DNA of 64,000 nt from CAVTQY01 sp963736975 (GTDB lineage Bacteria; Pseudomonadota; Alphaproteobacteria; Acetobacterales; Acetobacteraceae), in contig CAVTQY010000001.1 of the NCBI GenBank assembly GCA_963736975.1, positions 930,001-994,000 of the forward strand. The letters run 5' to 3'. Numbering within the stretch: the stretch's first letter is position 1; every line of letters begins with the position of its first letter. The notes under the pieces were generated by a model, which saw nothing but the letters and a program-made list of their open reading frames with translations, was not told where the DNA came from and ran no database searches. The position numbers and the translations under genes were made by a program. Shown here one piece after another: positions 15,638-24,686 of this stretch.

Positions 15638-16843
15638 TCAGAGTCCGAGCGAATCGAGGCGAATCACCGCGACAGACGCTCCCTCCGGCAGGGCCGGCGC
15701 GTGCGGCGGCCGCACGATCAGCGCGTCTGCCTGAGCCAATCGGCGCAGCATGCCCGAGTCTTGGATTGGAAAGGCGGTTGCTACCAGTTCTCCGGCCGGC
15801 CCATGGCGCAGGGAGGCGCGAAGATGATCGGCCCGCGCGTCATTCGCCACCAGTGGAGCGCCCAGCACGGCCCCGGTCACCGCCGGTGGCTCGCCCGGCA
15901 ACCCGCACAGCCGCGCGAGCGCCGGAAGCAGGAACAGGACGGCGCAGACCATCGCGGAAACCGGATTCCCGGGCAGCCCGATCACCGGCGTCTGTCCCAG
16001 GTGTCCGAACATGAGAGGCTTCCCCGGCCGCATCGCTATTTTCCAGAAATCCACTTCCAGACCTCGCGATCCCAGCCCCTCCGCCACAAGATCATGCTCA
16101 CCCACGCTGGCCCCGCCGGTGGTGACCAGCATGTCGGCTCCTGCCGCGGCGTCCGCGACCGCGGCGATCGCCGCGCGGTCGTCGCGCGCCACCGGCAAAA
16201 CAATCGGGTCACCGCCGGCCGATCGGACAAGTGCCGCTAGGGCATGCGAATTAGAGCTGACGATTCCGCCCGGCGGCAGTGGTTCACCCGGCATGGCGAT
16301 CTCATCACCGGTGGCCAGCAACGCGATTCGCGGGCGGCGATGCACGGCGAGCCAGGGATGATTCGCCGCGGCCGCCAAGCCGATATCCCGAGCCGTCAGG
16401 CGCCTGCCTGACAACACTACTGTATCGCCGGCCGTGAAATCCTGTCCGGCCCGTCGGATGTGGCGCCCCGCCCGGACCGCCTCATTGACCCGCACCGTCT
16501 CGCCTTCGCGCGACGCGTCCTCCTGCAACAGGATCGCATCGGCGCCCGTGGGGACCACACTTCCGGTGAAGATGCGCACCGCTTGGCCGGGCCCCACGTC
16601 GCCGTAGAACGGATGACCCGCCGGGGCGCTGCCGATAACTGTGAGGACGGCGCCCGCGCCGCCGTCCGACGCACGCAACGCATAGCCGTCCATGGCCGAT
16701 ACGTCGGCCGGCGGTTGCGTGAGCCTGGCGAGGACAGGGGCGGCTGTGACGCGAGCCCAGGCCTCGGCAAGTGGCACGATTTCGGCGGGCAACGGTTGCA
16801 GCCGGGCGAGAATTCGCGCCCTTGCCTCATCAACGCTGATCAT
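15638..16843 (-). CDS. moeA: molybdopterin molybdotransferase MoeA
   Basis: A 401-residue protein with normal MoeA architecture: LPLAEAWARVTAAPV-like N-terminus, MDGYALRASD near residue 60, an IFTGSVVPTGADAI segment, and the MoCF-binding domain with TTGGASVGEHD and PGKPLMFGHLG then GLPGNPVSAMV. It inserts molybdate into adenylylated molybdopterin. The ATG at 16843 is preferred over a longer frame because it starts at the conserved MISVDEARARIL. It starts 20 bp after moaC. Confidence 0.94.
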   Translation of the reverse strand: MISVDEARARILARLQPLPAEIVPLAEAWARVTAAPVLARLTQPPADVSAMDGYALRASDGGAGAVLTVIGSAPAGHPFYGDVGPGQAVRIFTGSVVPTGADAILLQEDASREGETVRVNEAVRAGRHIRRAGQDFTAGDTVVLSGRRLTARDIGLAAAANHPWLAVHRRPRIALLATGDEIAMPGEPLPPGGIVSSNSHALAALVRSAGGDPIVLPVARDDRAAIAAVADAAAGADMLVTTGGASVGEHDLVAEGLGSRGLEVDFWKIAMRPGKPLMFGHLGQTPVIGLPGNPVSAMVCAVLFLLPALARLCGLPGEPPAVTGAVLGAPLVANDARADHLRASLRHGPAGELVATAFPIQDSGMLRRLAQADALIVRPPHAPALPEGASVAVIRLDSLGL

Positions 16844-16863
16844 GCCTACGCTCCCGTCCCCGT

Positions 16864-17340
16864 TCAGGTCTGACGGAACTCCCCGGATTTGCCGCCGGCT
16901 TTGTGAACGAGGCGAATCCCGTCGATCCGCATGCCTCGATCCACCGACTTGCACATGTCGTAGATGGTCAGCGCGGCGACCGAGGCCGCAGTCAACGCCT
17001 CCATTTCGACCCCGGTCTGTCCGGTAGTCCGAACGGTGGCCGCAATTTCCACCGCATCGTCCCCCGCGGTACGAAGATCGATGGTCACAGCAGCGATTGG
17101 CAACGGATGGCAGAGCGGGATGAGCTCCGCCGTCCGTTTCGCCGCCATGATTCCGGCAATCCGCGCCACGCCGAGCACGTCGCCCTTGCTTGCGGTTCCG
17201 TCCCGAACCAGCCTGAGCGTCTCAGGCCGCATCAGCACCCGGGCGGAGGCAGTGGCAGTGCGCTCCGTCGTCGGTTTGGCCGACACGTCCACCATGACCG
17301 CCGCACCCGCGACATCGAAGTGACTGAACTGCTGGCTCAA
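16864..17340 (-). CDS. moaC: cyclic pyranopterin monophosphate synthase MoaC
   Basis: A 158-residue MoaC with FDVAGAAVMVDVSAKPTTER at the start, IAGIMAAKRTAELIPLCHPL near residue 65 and the C-terminal VEMEALTAASVAALTIYDMC. It makes cyclic pyranopterin monophosphate, the second step of molybdenum cofactor synthesis. Its ATG overlaps the trpC stop (ATGA), so the molybdenum cofactor genes are coupled to the tryptophan genes. Confidence 0.95.
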   Translation of the reverse strand: MSQQFSHFDVAGAAVMVDVSAKPTTERTATASARVLMRPETLRLVRDGTASKGDVLGVARIAGIMAAKRTAELIPLCHPLPIAAVTIDLRTAGDDAVEIAATVRTTGQTGVEMEALTAASVAALTIYDMCKSVDRGMRIDGIRLVHKAGGKSGEFRQT

Positions 17341-18221
17341 GCCGCCGAGTCCCGGGCAAGGCCATCGCCCAGCAGCTCTCGTACCGCCGCGGCGACATCG
17401 CGCTGGCGCATCAGGCTTTCCCCCACCAAAAAGCAGAAAGCGCCGGCCGCCGCCAGTCGCAGCAGGTCGGCGTGACTGCGGATCCCGCTCTCCGCGATCA
17501 GGAACCGATCGGGAGAGACCAGTGGCGCCAGCTCCTCGGTAATTGCCAGATCCGCGCGCAGCGTCTTGAGATTGCGGTTGTTGATGCCGATGAGCTGCGT
17601 TTGCAGCCCCAAGGCGCGTTCCAATTCGCGCCGATCGTGCACTTCGGCCAGCACGTCGAGGTCGAGAGACCGCGCCACATCCTCAAGCTCGCGCGCCTGC
17701 TCATCCGACAGCGCCGCCATGATCAGCAGGATGCAGTCGGCACCCATGGCCCGGCTTTCGTACACCTGCCATGGATCGAGAACGAAGTCCTTGCGCAACA
17801 CCGGCAGATCGACTGCCGCGCGCGCCTCTGCCAGGTCCAGCTCGCTGCCCTGGAAATCCGGCCCGTTTGTAAGGACCGAAAGGCAGATCGCACCGCCGTC
17901 CCCATAGGCTCGGGCCAGGGCTGCCGGGTCAAAATCCGGGCGGATCAGGCCGCTCGAGGGCGAGGCCTTTTTGATTTCAGCGATCAGCGCAAAGCGACCC
18001 TTCCCCACCGCATGCTTCAACACCGATCCGAAACCGCGCGGGCGATCGTGTCGCGCCGCAATGCGCTGGCGAAGCGTCTCGACGCCGGCCTGCGATTTGC
18101 GCCGCGCGACCTCAGCCAGCGTATCGGCGCAAATGCGGGCAAGCACGTTCTTCCCCGAGTCACTCCCGAGGTTGTTGCTCTGGCGCGTCGTCCCGGTCGC
18201 CCTAGCCGATCTGCCGGCCAT
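17337..18221 (-). CDS. trpC: indole-3-glycerol phosphate synthase TrpC
   Basis: A TIM-barrel enzyme that closes the indole ring in tryptophan synthesis. Conserved stretches include AEIKKASPSSGLIRPDFDP (catalytic Lys), LPVLRKDFVLDPWQVYESRA, LIGINNRNLKTLR and LIAESGIRSHADL. I give the ATG at 18221 because GGAG lies five bases upstream (294 residues). Homology starts only about 25 residues in, and a GTG at 18146 (269 residues) fits the family length better, so the start is open. The gene sits 22 bp after trpD. Confidence 0.93.
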   Translation of the reverse strand: MAGRSARATGTTRQSNNLGSDSGKNVLARICADTLAEVARRKSQAGVETLRQRIAARHDRPRGFGSVLKHAVGKGRFALIAEIKKASPSSGLIRPDFDPAALARAYGDGGAICLSVLTNGPDFQGSELDLAEARAAVDLPVLRKDFVLDPWQVYESRAMGADCILLIMAALSDEQARELEDVARSLDLDVLAEVHDRRELERALGLQTQLIGINNRNLKTLRADLAITEELAPLVSPDRFLIAESGIRSHADLLRLAAAGAFCFLVGESLMRQRDVAAAVRELLGDGLARDSAA

Positions 18222-18243
18222 CCCTTCTCCCATGCGAGCCGTT

Positions 18244-19266
18244 TCAGTGCTGAATACCGTTGCTCTCATGTCGCAGCCGCTCCAGTGCCGCTAATGCGGC
18301 CCCCGATGCAAGCACCTGCTCGGCAAGCTCGGCTCCCTCCCGCAGGTCACCTGCACGCGCGGCGACGACCAGCGCCGCACCGGCGTTCAGCAACACCGTA
18401 TCCCGATATGGTCCGCGGGCGCCCTCCAACAACGCGAGCAGCCCCGCGGCGTTCAATGCCGCGTCGCCGCCGCGGATCGCCTCGATCGGCGCCGGCGACA
18501 GACCCGCATCCTCGGGGCGCACCGTGAATATCCGGATGTCACCGGCGCGCAGCGCCACCACTTGGCTTTCCCCGGCAAGGGTCAACTCGTCGAGACCCTG
18601 GCCGTGCACGATCCACGCGGTCTCCGTGCCCAGCCGGCCAAGCGTCTCGGCCATTGGTCGCGCCCATTCCGGAGCGAAGACGCCGGTGAGCTGACGCCGC
18701 ACCCGAGCCGGATTGGCGAGCGGCCCAAGCAGATTGAAGATCGTGCGGGTGCCAAGCTCGACGCGCGGGCCGGCGGCATGACGCATCGAGGGATGATGAC
18801 GGGGGGCAAATAGAAACGCGCAGCCGGCGACGCGCAGGATGTCCGCCTGGCGCTCGACCGCCACATCGATGTTCACGCCAAGCTGGGCAAGCACATCCGC
18901 GCCGCCCGTGCGCGACGACAATGCCCGGTTGCCGTGCTTGGCGACCGGCACGCCGGCACCAGCGACCACGAACGTCACCGCCGTGGAGACGTTGAGCGTC
19001 CCGGCCCCATCCCCACCGGTGCCGCAGACATCGATCGCGTCATCAGGCGCGGCGATCGCCGCCATGCGCGCCCGCATCGCCCGTACCGCCCCGGTAAGCT
19101 CCGCAACACTCTCGCCGCGTACGCGCATAGCCATGAGCAGGCCGCCGATCTGCGCGGGGGTCGCTTCACCCGACATGATCACGTCGAAGGCTTGTTCAGC
19201 CTCTGTTTCGGACAGTACGGCGCCGGCAGCGAGCTTTGCGAGCGTGGGTTTTAGAGTGCTCGACAC
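18244..19266 (-). CDS. trpD: anthranilate phosphoribosyltransferase TrpD
   Basis: A 340-residue enzyme with the glycine-rich PRPP-binding loop DVCGTGGDGAGTLNVSTAV, KHGNRALSSRTGGADVLAQLG and the NLLGPLANPA motif. It transfers phosphoribose to anthranilate. The GTG at 19266 lies five bases after the trpG stop and matches the family N-terminus; the longer ATG frame would run deep into trpG. Confidence 0.94.
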   Translation of the reverse strand: MSSTLKPTLAKLAAGAVLSETEAEQAFDVIMSGEATPAQIGGLLMAMRVRGESVAELTGAVRAMRARMAAIAAPDDAIDVCGTGGDGAGTLNVSTAVTFVVAGAGVPVAKHGNRALSSRTGGADVLAQLGVNIDVAVERQADILRVAGCAFLFAPRHHPSMRHAAGPRVELGTRTIFNLLGPLANPARVRRQLTGVFAPEWARPMAETLGRLGTETAWIVHGQGLDELTLAGESQVVALRAGDIRIFTVRPEDAGLSPAPIEAIRGGDAALNAAGLLALLEGARGPYRDTVLLNAGAALVVAARAGDLREGAELAEQVLASGAALAALERLRHESNGIQH

Positions 19267-19270
19267 CCGC

Positions 19271-19867
19271 TCAGGCGGCACGTGCCGGGGCGTTTCCGCC
19301 CCGGGCGATGTGCAGGAAATTGGCCAACAGCTCGTGTCCGGCTTCGCTCGCAATGCTTTCCGGATGGAACTGCACGCCATAGATCGGCAGCATTCGGTGT
19401 CGCATCGCCATCAGCAAGCCGTCCTCCGTCCAGGCGGTGGGTAACAGTGTCTCCGGCAGGCCGGCACGATCGACGATCAGGCTGTGATAGCGGGTGGCGG
19501 AGAACGGCGAGGGCAGTCCGGCCAGGATATCCGTGCCGGCGTGGCTGATCCGGCTGACCTTGCCGTGCATCGGTGAGGGCGCGCGCACCACTTTCCCGCC
19601 GAATGCCTGGCCTATGGCCTGATGGCCGAGGCAGACCCCCAGCAGCGGCACCCGACCGGCGGCTGCCTGGACCAGGTCCAGGCAGATGCCCGCCTCGTTC
19701 GGCGTGCAAGGCCCGGGGGAGAGCACAATCGCCTCCGGTTCCAGGGCGAGCGCGTCGGCCACAGTGATGGCGTCGTTGCGCCAGACCTCGCACCGGCCAC
19801 CAACATCGCCCAGGAAGTGCACCAAGTTGAAGGTGAAGCTGTCGTAGTTGTCGATGACCAGGATCAT
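19271..19867 (-). CDS. trpG: anthranilate synthase glutamine amidotransferase TrpG
   Basis: A 198-residue class I glutamine amidotransferase: IDNYDSFTFNLVHFLGD at the start, LSPGPCTPNEAG, nucleophile Cys in LLGVCLGHQAIG near residue 79, and the His-Glu pair in GVQFHPESIASE. It feeds ammonia to TrpE, which is not in the window. Only 60 bp separate its start from a tRNA 3' fragment, so the upstream partner gene and possibly the promoter have been displaced by the integrated element. Confidence 0.95.
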   Translation of the reverse strand: MILVIDNYDSFTFNLVHFLGDVGGRCEVWRNDAITVADALALEPEAIVLSPGPCTPNEAGICLDLVQAAAGRVPLLGVCLGHQAIGQAFGGKVVRAPSPMHGKVSRISHAGTDILAGLPSPFSATRYHSLIVDRAGLPETLLPTAWTEDGLLMAMRHRMLPIYGVQFHPESIASEAGHELLANFLHIARGGNAPARAA

Positions 19868-19926
19868 AGGGCGATCCTTTGCCGGCTCCGAGCTGACGTC
19901 AACCGTCTTTGCCGATTGACCGTATG

Positions 19927-19971
19927 TGGTGGGCGCACAAGGACTCGAACCTTGGACCCGCTGATGAAGAG
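19927..19971 (-). repeat. tRNA-Lys(CUU)-like 3' fragment, attachment-site copy 1
   Basis: On the minus strand this 45-bp stretch reads as the anticodon loop, variable loop, T-arm (CAAGG-TTCGAGT-CCTTG), acceptor 3' half (TGCGCCC) and CCA of a lysine tRNA. The 5' half of the tRNA is absent, and the loop has one change (TTCA for TTAA). Copy 2 at 23010-23054 is otherwise identical. Site-specific elements that integrate into tRNA genes duplicate exactly such 3' segments. Confidence 0.8.
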
Positions 19972-20137
19972 TTGCCTGATCATCTGACCTTGTACCTGTC
20001 CAGTATCGTCCGCTGATGTCGCGGCAAGGTCCTGATTCCCTTTACTTTCCCGGCGTGACCCCCTAATTTGTGTCCCACAGCGTCCGGGCTCGTCCGCCAT
20101 TGTTGAAGCCCCATTGAAGCCCGGAAGGGACAGCACG

Positions 20138-20300
20138 ATGGCGATACGATTGACCGACACGGCTATCACCAAGGCCCTCCGGGAAGCGAACCGGAGCGGT
20201 ATCCGCCGTGACGTTGCAGATGCGGGCCAGACAGGGCTGCGTCTGCGCGTGACGCCTGCGGGACGACACCGCTGGTCCGCGGTCCCGAAGGTTTGCCGTG
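20138..20300 (+). pseudogene. phage-type tyrosine integrase, N-terminal remnant
   Basis: The ATG at 20138 has GGAAGGGA upstream and begins MAIRLTDTAITKALREAN, then ADAGQTGLRLRVTPAG, the arm-binding N-terminus of the large integrase family that targets tRNA genes. Similarity stops after about 50 codons and the frame is lost, so the catalytic domain is gone. It lies 167 bp inside attachment-site copy 1, the usual place for the integrase of a tRNA-targeting element. Confidence 0.75.
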
Positions 20301-20499
20301 CAACGGCGATCTGCTGTGAGTACGGGACCTGTCCTGAAGGCCGTCACGCTCAGGGTGACGGAGCGTGCAACGTGGCAACGTATGCAGTTGGTTTGAGTAG
20401 CGTACCATGCAAATCGGTCAAATGCTTCTGGTAAACCCAAATTTGTCTATCTGGAAAGAAGGAGCGCGAGGCTCGAAAGGTGGCCGCGATGTCTCTAGG

Positions 20500-21318
20500 A
20501 GACGGCTGCACTATACCGCCAAGACGAGAAATGCCGTAGCGGTCGCCGCGGTCGGGCGGCGCGGAGAGATCCGCTATCTTGGTGAATTCGACACTGCGCC
20601 TGATGCAGTCGCCAGGATGGTTCGCAAGCTCACGATCGTTACGAGACGCTGCATTTTTGCTATGAAGCCTGGGACCGGGGTTCAGTCTGTACCGACAGAT
20701 CCTGGCGCTGGGCCGGGTTGCACGGTCGTGGCGCCTCGATGATCCCGCGGAAGCCAGGCGAGCGGGTGAAGACGAACCGACGCGACGCACAGAGCTTGGC
20801 CGCCTGCACAGGGCTGGTGAGTTGAGCGCGGTGTGGCTGCCGGACGACACGCACGAGGCGGTGCGTGGCGTTGCGTTCACCACGGCCGCGAGGGTGATTG
20901 CCGAGGCCGGTGACATCCGTCGCTTCGAACATCCGCGGCAGCTGATGGCGTTTCTCGGCCTGGTCCCGTTAGAACGTTCCACGGGGAAACGCGGCGCCAG
21001 GGAGGCATCACCAAGACAGGCAACATCCGTGCCCGCAAGGCGTTGATCGAAGCGGCGTGGACCTATCGTCACCCGGCCGGCATCGGCGATGCACACCAAC
21101 GTCGCCAGACACAGCTGCCGCAACAGGTTCGCGATATCGCTTGGAAAGCGCAGGTTCGCTTGTGCGCGCGATACCGGCGACTGACGGCCAAGGGCAAGCA
21201 GACGACCGTCGCCACCACGGCGATCGCGCGCGAGATCGCGGCATTTCTGTGGGACATAGCCAATCATGTTGAGCCTGTGCCGGTGCCGATGCCGCCTCCA
21301 ACAATGACAGAGCACTGA
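20500..21318 (+). pseudogene. IS110-family transposase, degraded copy
   Basis: Fragments in several frames follow IS110 order: GRRGEIRYLGEFDTAPDAV, then GCTVVAPR, IPRKPGERVKTNRRDAQSLA, AVWLPDDTHEAVRGV, RVIAEAGDIRRFEHPRQLMA, and an open tail from 21043 (IEAAWTYRHP..., VRLCARYRRLTAKGKQ...) to the stop at 21318. The region between the HEAV segment and the helix-hairpin-helix part is deleted. These DEDD transposases insert without terminal repeats. Confidence 0.75.
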
Positions 21319-21961
21319 GGATCAGCGCGCCAACCGAAGCGCGCGAGCCAACAACCAGACCCGTCGTGCAAGGGTGGGGACGGGACCACGGTGGGAAGCC
21401 CCGTGCGCTAGCTTTGTGGCCGGCCATGCGCCGATGCCCGTATCTAGACAGGGACAAGCCCCGGACGAAATTCGGAGAGGCGGTAACCAATCCGCGCATC
21501 AGAGCAGGTCAACCGACGTCCAGAGGTCCCGTCTCCTGCCTTGCACGACCATATCGGCTGCTGCAACCCGCGTATCGCCCCGCAGGGCGGAAAACTGCAA
21601 CATCAACCCTTGAAGGCGGACATCAGAGCTAGTCCTTCGATGTGGCGGGAAACCGGCGGATCACCAACATACCACCGCCGACCTATCCGCGAACGAGATG
21701 CGTCCGCTTACTCTCCACCATGTCAATCGCGCGCGCAGAGCCCTTCGGATCCCACGCCGGCGAGGAATTCCTTGGAGGTCGTTCTCGGATAGAGGCTGCG
21801 GAGCCGTCGCAAATCGACGCGGCGGCTTGGCAAGCATGGCCCGGCAGGCGGGGCGCGGCGTGGCTTTGGCCGGGCGCGGGCGTGCCAAGGCGAGGCAGGG
21901 CAAAGATCGGCACGGCAAAGGGGCGCGCCGCGCTACCGGGCGGCCGGTGTCAAGGCGTTCC
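21319..21961. other. no gene seen; IS110 3' flank and GC-rich DNA
   Basis: The first 200 bp resemble the DNA after the second IS110 tail at 51.15-51.33 kb (shared GCTTTGTGGCCGGC and AACCCGCGCATCAGAGC-like stretches), so they probably belong to the same insertion sequence. The rest has no frame that I trust. Confidence 0.5.
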
Positions 21962-22174
21962 TTATGGGCCGGCCTGCGATATGAAGGCATGCAGCGGACC
22001 AAGCCAAAGGTGCGCCACCAGCAAGAGTGGCATCGTCAGGAGAAGTGCGATGACGATCGCAGCCGTGAGCAGCCCGGCGGTCGTGTCCAGCGGATTGCGC
22101 CGGCGCCGCAGTTGGTAGCGAGTCACCGCCTCGGCGCCCTCTTGCACGCAGCCCGAGGCGGCTGCGGCCACCAT
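21962..22174 (-). CDS. small hypothetical membrane protein
   Basis: A 70-residue frame with a basic stretch (RYQLRRRRNPLDTT) followed by a 25-residue hydrophobic segment (AAIVIALLLTMPLLLVAHLWL). The positive-inside pattern is that of a single-pass protein with the N-terminus in the cytoplasm. I do not recognise it. There is no clear ribosome site, and it lies inside the remnant element between the two attachment-site copies, so it may be a cargo gene or chance. Confidence 0.35.
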   Translation of the reverse strand: MVAAAASGCVQEGAEAVTRYQLRRRRNPLDTTAGLLTAAIVIALLLTMPLLLVAHLWLGPLHAFISQAGP

Positions 22175-23009
22175 GCATGGCCGGCGCTCCAGCCGGCAAA
22201 GCGCAGAAAGCCTAGTTTAAATAGCAAGTGATCGCGGATCGTCATGTCGGTTGCGGCTCCATTTGGGGTTGAGTTGGCTCGGAATCAGGGACGCCGCCGA
22301 ACTCGTATGCGGGCTGCCCATGATCGTGAACATTTCGCACAAGCGCGTGACGATACTCGCCCCGCGTGAACATAGCCATGCGTCCGCGTGCATCCCCGCA
22401 CCAGATCACAGCGCCGCCTACCTCACCGAGGAACTGGTGGCTGGCTGGATGTCCAACTGGCGCGGCGGGCGGCGCGCGGCCACACCACATGACCGACCTG
22501 CAATCATAAGCTGTCCGGTTGAAATTTTTCTCTCGGGGTCTGCCCTGCCAATTCCACCACCCATGCCCGCCCCGCTTCCCCCCCTGGGGTGGCGGCTGTG
22601 CCGCGGAAGTCGTGTTGGCGGTATTGGGCGCCAGGCGGGGCGCGCGTGATGCTCCGGGATTTCGGCGGACCGCTCCTCTCGCCCAACCACGCGCATGCTG
22701 CCGGCTACTTCTCCAGCCTGCCGTCCGCGAAGCGGGCAGTTGGCTCGGGTTTTCTTAAATGTATGTCCTTTGGAAACCGAGCCAACTGGCCTCTGCCCAG
22801 CTCGTCGGACCACGCACGTGGCCCGAGCTCGCCATTCTGTCTCGTGGCCGTGTGCAGCGGCAGGGCGGCAACCCCGCGATCGCAGAACTTCGCCGCCGCG
22901 CTGATCCCAGAGGGGCGGATAATGGCCTACCTTGAAGCCCCATTGAAGCCCCGATCGGCACGGCGTAACAATTCGACCCTAAGATGGAGGCGTAACTGGC
23001 TGAAATTGG
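22175..23009. other. no convincing gene; right part of the tRNA-targeting element
   Basis: Frames here are short and overlap on both strands. One minus-strand frame (to 22242) contains GRMAMFTRGEYRHALVRN, which looks protein-like but lacks a supported start. At 22932-22951 the 20-mer TTGAAGCCCCATTGAAGCCC occurs; the same 20-mer occurs at 20103-20122 near the integrase, so both ends of the element share it. Confidence 0.5.
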
Positions 23010-23054
23010 TGGTGGGCGCACAAGGACTCGAACCTTGGACCCGCTGATTAAGAG
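23010..23054 (-). repeat. tRNA-Lys(CUU)-like 3' fragment, attachment-site copy 2
   Basis: This 45-bp stretch gives anticodon loop CTCTTAA, T-arm and acceptor 3' half plus CCA of a lysine tRNA with anticodon CUU. DNA beyond 23054 does not supply the matching 5' half (no GGGCGCA acceptor strand and no D-arm), so the gene is broken here too. It is one base different from copy 1, 3.08 kb away. Confidence 0.8.
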
Positions 23055-23211
23055 CTACACGCCGGGCAGTCTAACGCATTGATATGTAGCATGTCGATCC
23101 GTTAGGCCAGCACAGCGCCTCGAATCCGCTCGGACCGTTACGACCGGGCCAAGCAACTGAGCGCCAAACTGGCGTCGACATCGCGACGCTGACCGCCCGG
23201 GCCCGAGGCGG

Positions 23212-23470
23212 CTGATCGCGAGGACGAGGACCCGCAGGCGCTCCCTGCGGAGCTGGCCCAGCGCGAGGTGCTGAAGGCCAAGCTGGATCCGGCCTGCGCG
23301 CGACTGGAAGCCGCGGCGCGCGCCGACACGGAGGCGGCGCGTGCGGAGTATGAGGCGAAGAAGGCCGCCCATGATGCCAAGACAACTCGCCGCGGACAGT
23401 CCACCGAAGACGCCCGGCAAGAAGCCCCGCCCGACCGGCAGAGCTTCGGGTGCCGCCAGCAGCGCCGGCG
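23212..23470 (+). pseudogene. IS1182-family transposase, internal fragment
   Basis: One frame reads LPAELAQREVLKAKLDPACA and continues with an Ala/Glu-rich coiled stretch (EYEAKKAAHDAK), the linker region of IS1182 transposases between the helix-turn-helix and the catalytic domain. Neither catalytic Asp block is present. It begins about 160 bp beyond attachment-site copy 2. Confidence 0.6.
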
Positions 23471-23554
23471 CTGCTTCATTCTGCCGGCCGACTACACCAA
23501 TCGGCCTGAACTCGAGCGGCTGCGGCTCATCCGCCGGCACGGACGCTTGGTCAC

Positions 23555-23650
23555 TGAACGCCAGTTGTAGAGCAGGCTGTCCGATAGACCGTGGCGCGCC
23601 GCGCAACCACCGCGACCCGACCACCTTCGGCTACCGGTTCTGGCGCGTCC
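23555..23650 (-). pseudogene. IS66 TnpA-like fragment
   Basis: On the minus strand GGRVAVVARR continues, after a two-base shift, as HGLSDSLLYNWRS. The intact IS66 TnpA at 55.0-55.4 kb has GGKVAVVARRHGISESLLYN at the same place, so this is a helix-turn-helix remnant of a related element. Confidence 0.6.
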
Positions 23651-24117
23651 CACCGACCTGCCCGGCATCGCAATGCGCGGACTCTTTTCCGCCTTGCGGG
23701 GAAAGGCGGACCCGGCGCCCTACAGCTGCCGACCGCCCGCGCCTCGGTCTCGAGCGCCTGCGGATCCGCCGCCGCCAACAGGCCGCCGTGGCACGTCAGC
23801 CGGCCGTTGTCGACGAGACGGACTTGGCCACACTGGACCGCGCCCATTGCAAGGCGGCAGCTGGTTTTACCTTCCGTTGTGCTGCCTTGCCGGTTCTCGA
23901 TCCCTCTGCCGCCGGAGCGCCTGCGGTGGTCTTGTCCGTCATTGGTTGGTCGCGTGATGAGCTGGCCCGCTGGCCCGGCGGGTTGGTGTCTCAGAAGCTA
24001 CCGCCGCTCAGTAGTGTCAGGGCAAGCAACTCCTCCCGAACCGCATGGCCGTCCGGCTCGAAACATTGACTCTAATGATGCTGGGCCTGCCCAGACCTCC
24101 CTTATGGGATGAACCGG
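23651..24117. other. no gene seen
   Basis: GC-rich DNA between the IS66 remnant and the multicopy repeat. Several overlapping frames exist on both strands but none resembles a protein family or has a supported start. Confidence 0.5.
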
Positions 24118-24590
24118 GGGGTGCCGGTCGCGCGCGCCACGCGGCAGTCCTCGAGATGTCAGAAGGCCTGGAATCCCCCGGCTCCGCCTACACGGCTGTC
24201 GGGTCTCCTCTAGATCCTTGTGAAACCCGCATACCACTGCGACCGAAACAGCTCTGTAACCCCCATCGGATTACAGACGCGTTCTTCAAGCCCCGGTGGG
24301 TTCGCTGTGCCGCGCTACCGAGCAACGTGCAATCCGCCACCCGTCCGCGCTCAAAGCATGCTTTATGCTCCGGAAGCTGGCAAATGAGGAAGCAAACCCG
24401 ATCTGCGGTGCTCCGCCTTCGCGACATTGGCACGGTGTTGCTGCTGCTGTTGGCGCAGCCGCTGATTTGGCCACGCGCCCTGCGCCTGGTCGGCCGGTGG
24501 TGCCGGATACAGTGCAGGATCACCTTCAATTGCTGGCGCTTCGGCATGACACGAGCCGAATTTCACAACGGCTGCGGAGCGACTGAAGTC
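24118..24590 (+). repeat. multicopy ~0.5-kb repeat, copy A
   Basis: Similar over almost its whole length to 47.20-47.66 kb: both start CGGTCGCGCGCGCCACGC-like and run through GGCCTGGAATCC to a shared small open frame. The downstream end differs from copies B and C. The unit carries the small gene at 24384. Confidence 0.75.
24384..24586 (+). pseudogene. three-copy small hydrophobic/cysteine protein, copy A (frameshifted end)
   Basis: The frame opens MRKQTRSAVLRLRDIGTVLL, then a hydrophobic segment, RALRLVGRWC and IQCRITFNCW. Copies B (47462) and C (63038, minus strand) have the same order. A one-base loss near 24560 removes the common end LRSE and its stop at 24584-24586; as read, the frame runs on downstream. 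GGAAGCTGGCA before the ATG is shared by copies A and B. I do not recognise the family; the shape suggests a short membrane segment followed by a Cys/Arg-rich tail. Confidence 0.55.
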
Positions 24591-24686
24591 TTGTTGTCGG
24601 AGAAAGCGAGTAGCACAGGCAAATTCTCTTGTTCACGCTGCCGTGATGTGGTCTTGTCACGAACTCGTGAGTCATGGGAGGCGGCA

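Noticed and set aside
17472..18527. Long plus-strand frame antisense to trpC/trpD
   Set aside because: It mirrors highly conserved enzymes on the other strand; long antisense frames are expected in GC-rich genes.
19927..19971. Complete tRNA-Lys gene
   Set aside because: The 5' acceptor strand, D-arm and 5' anticodon stem are missing in both copies.
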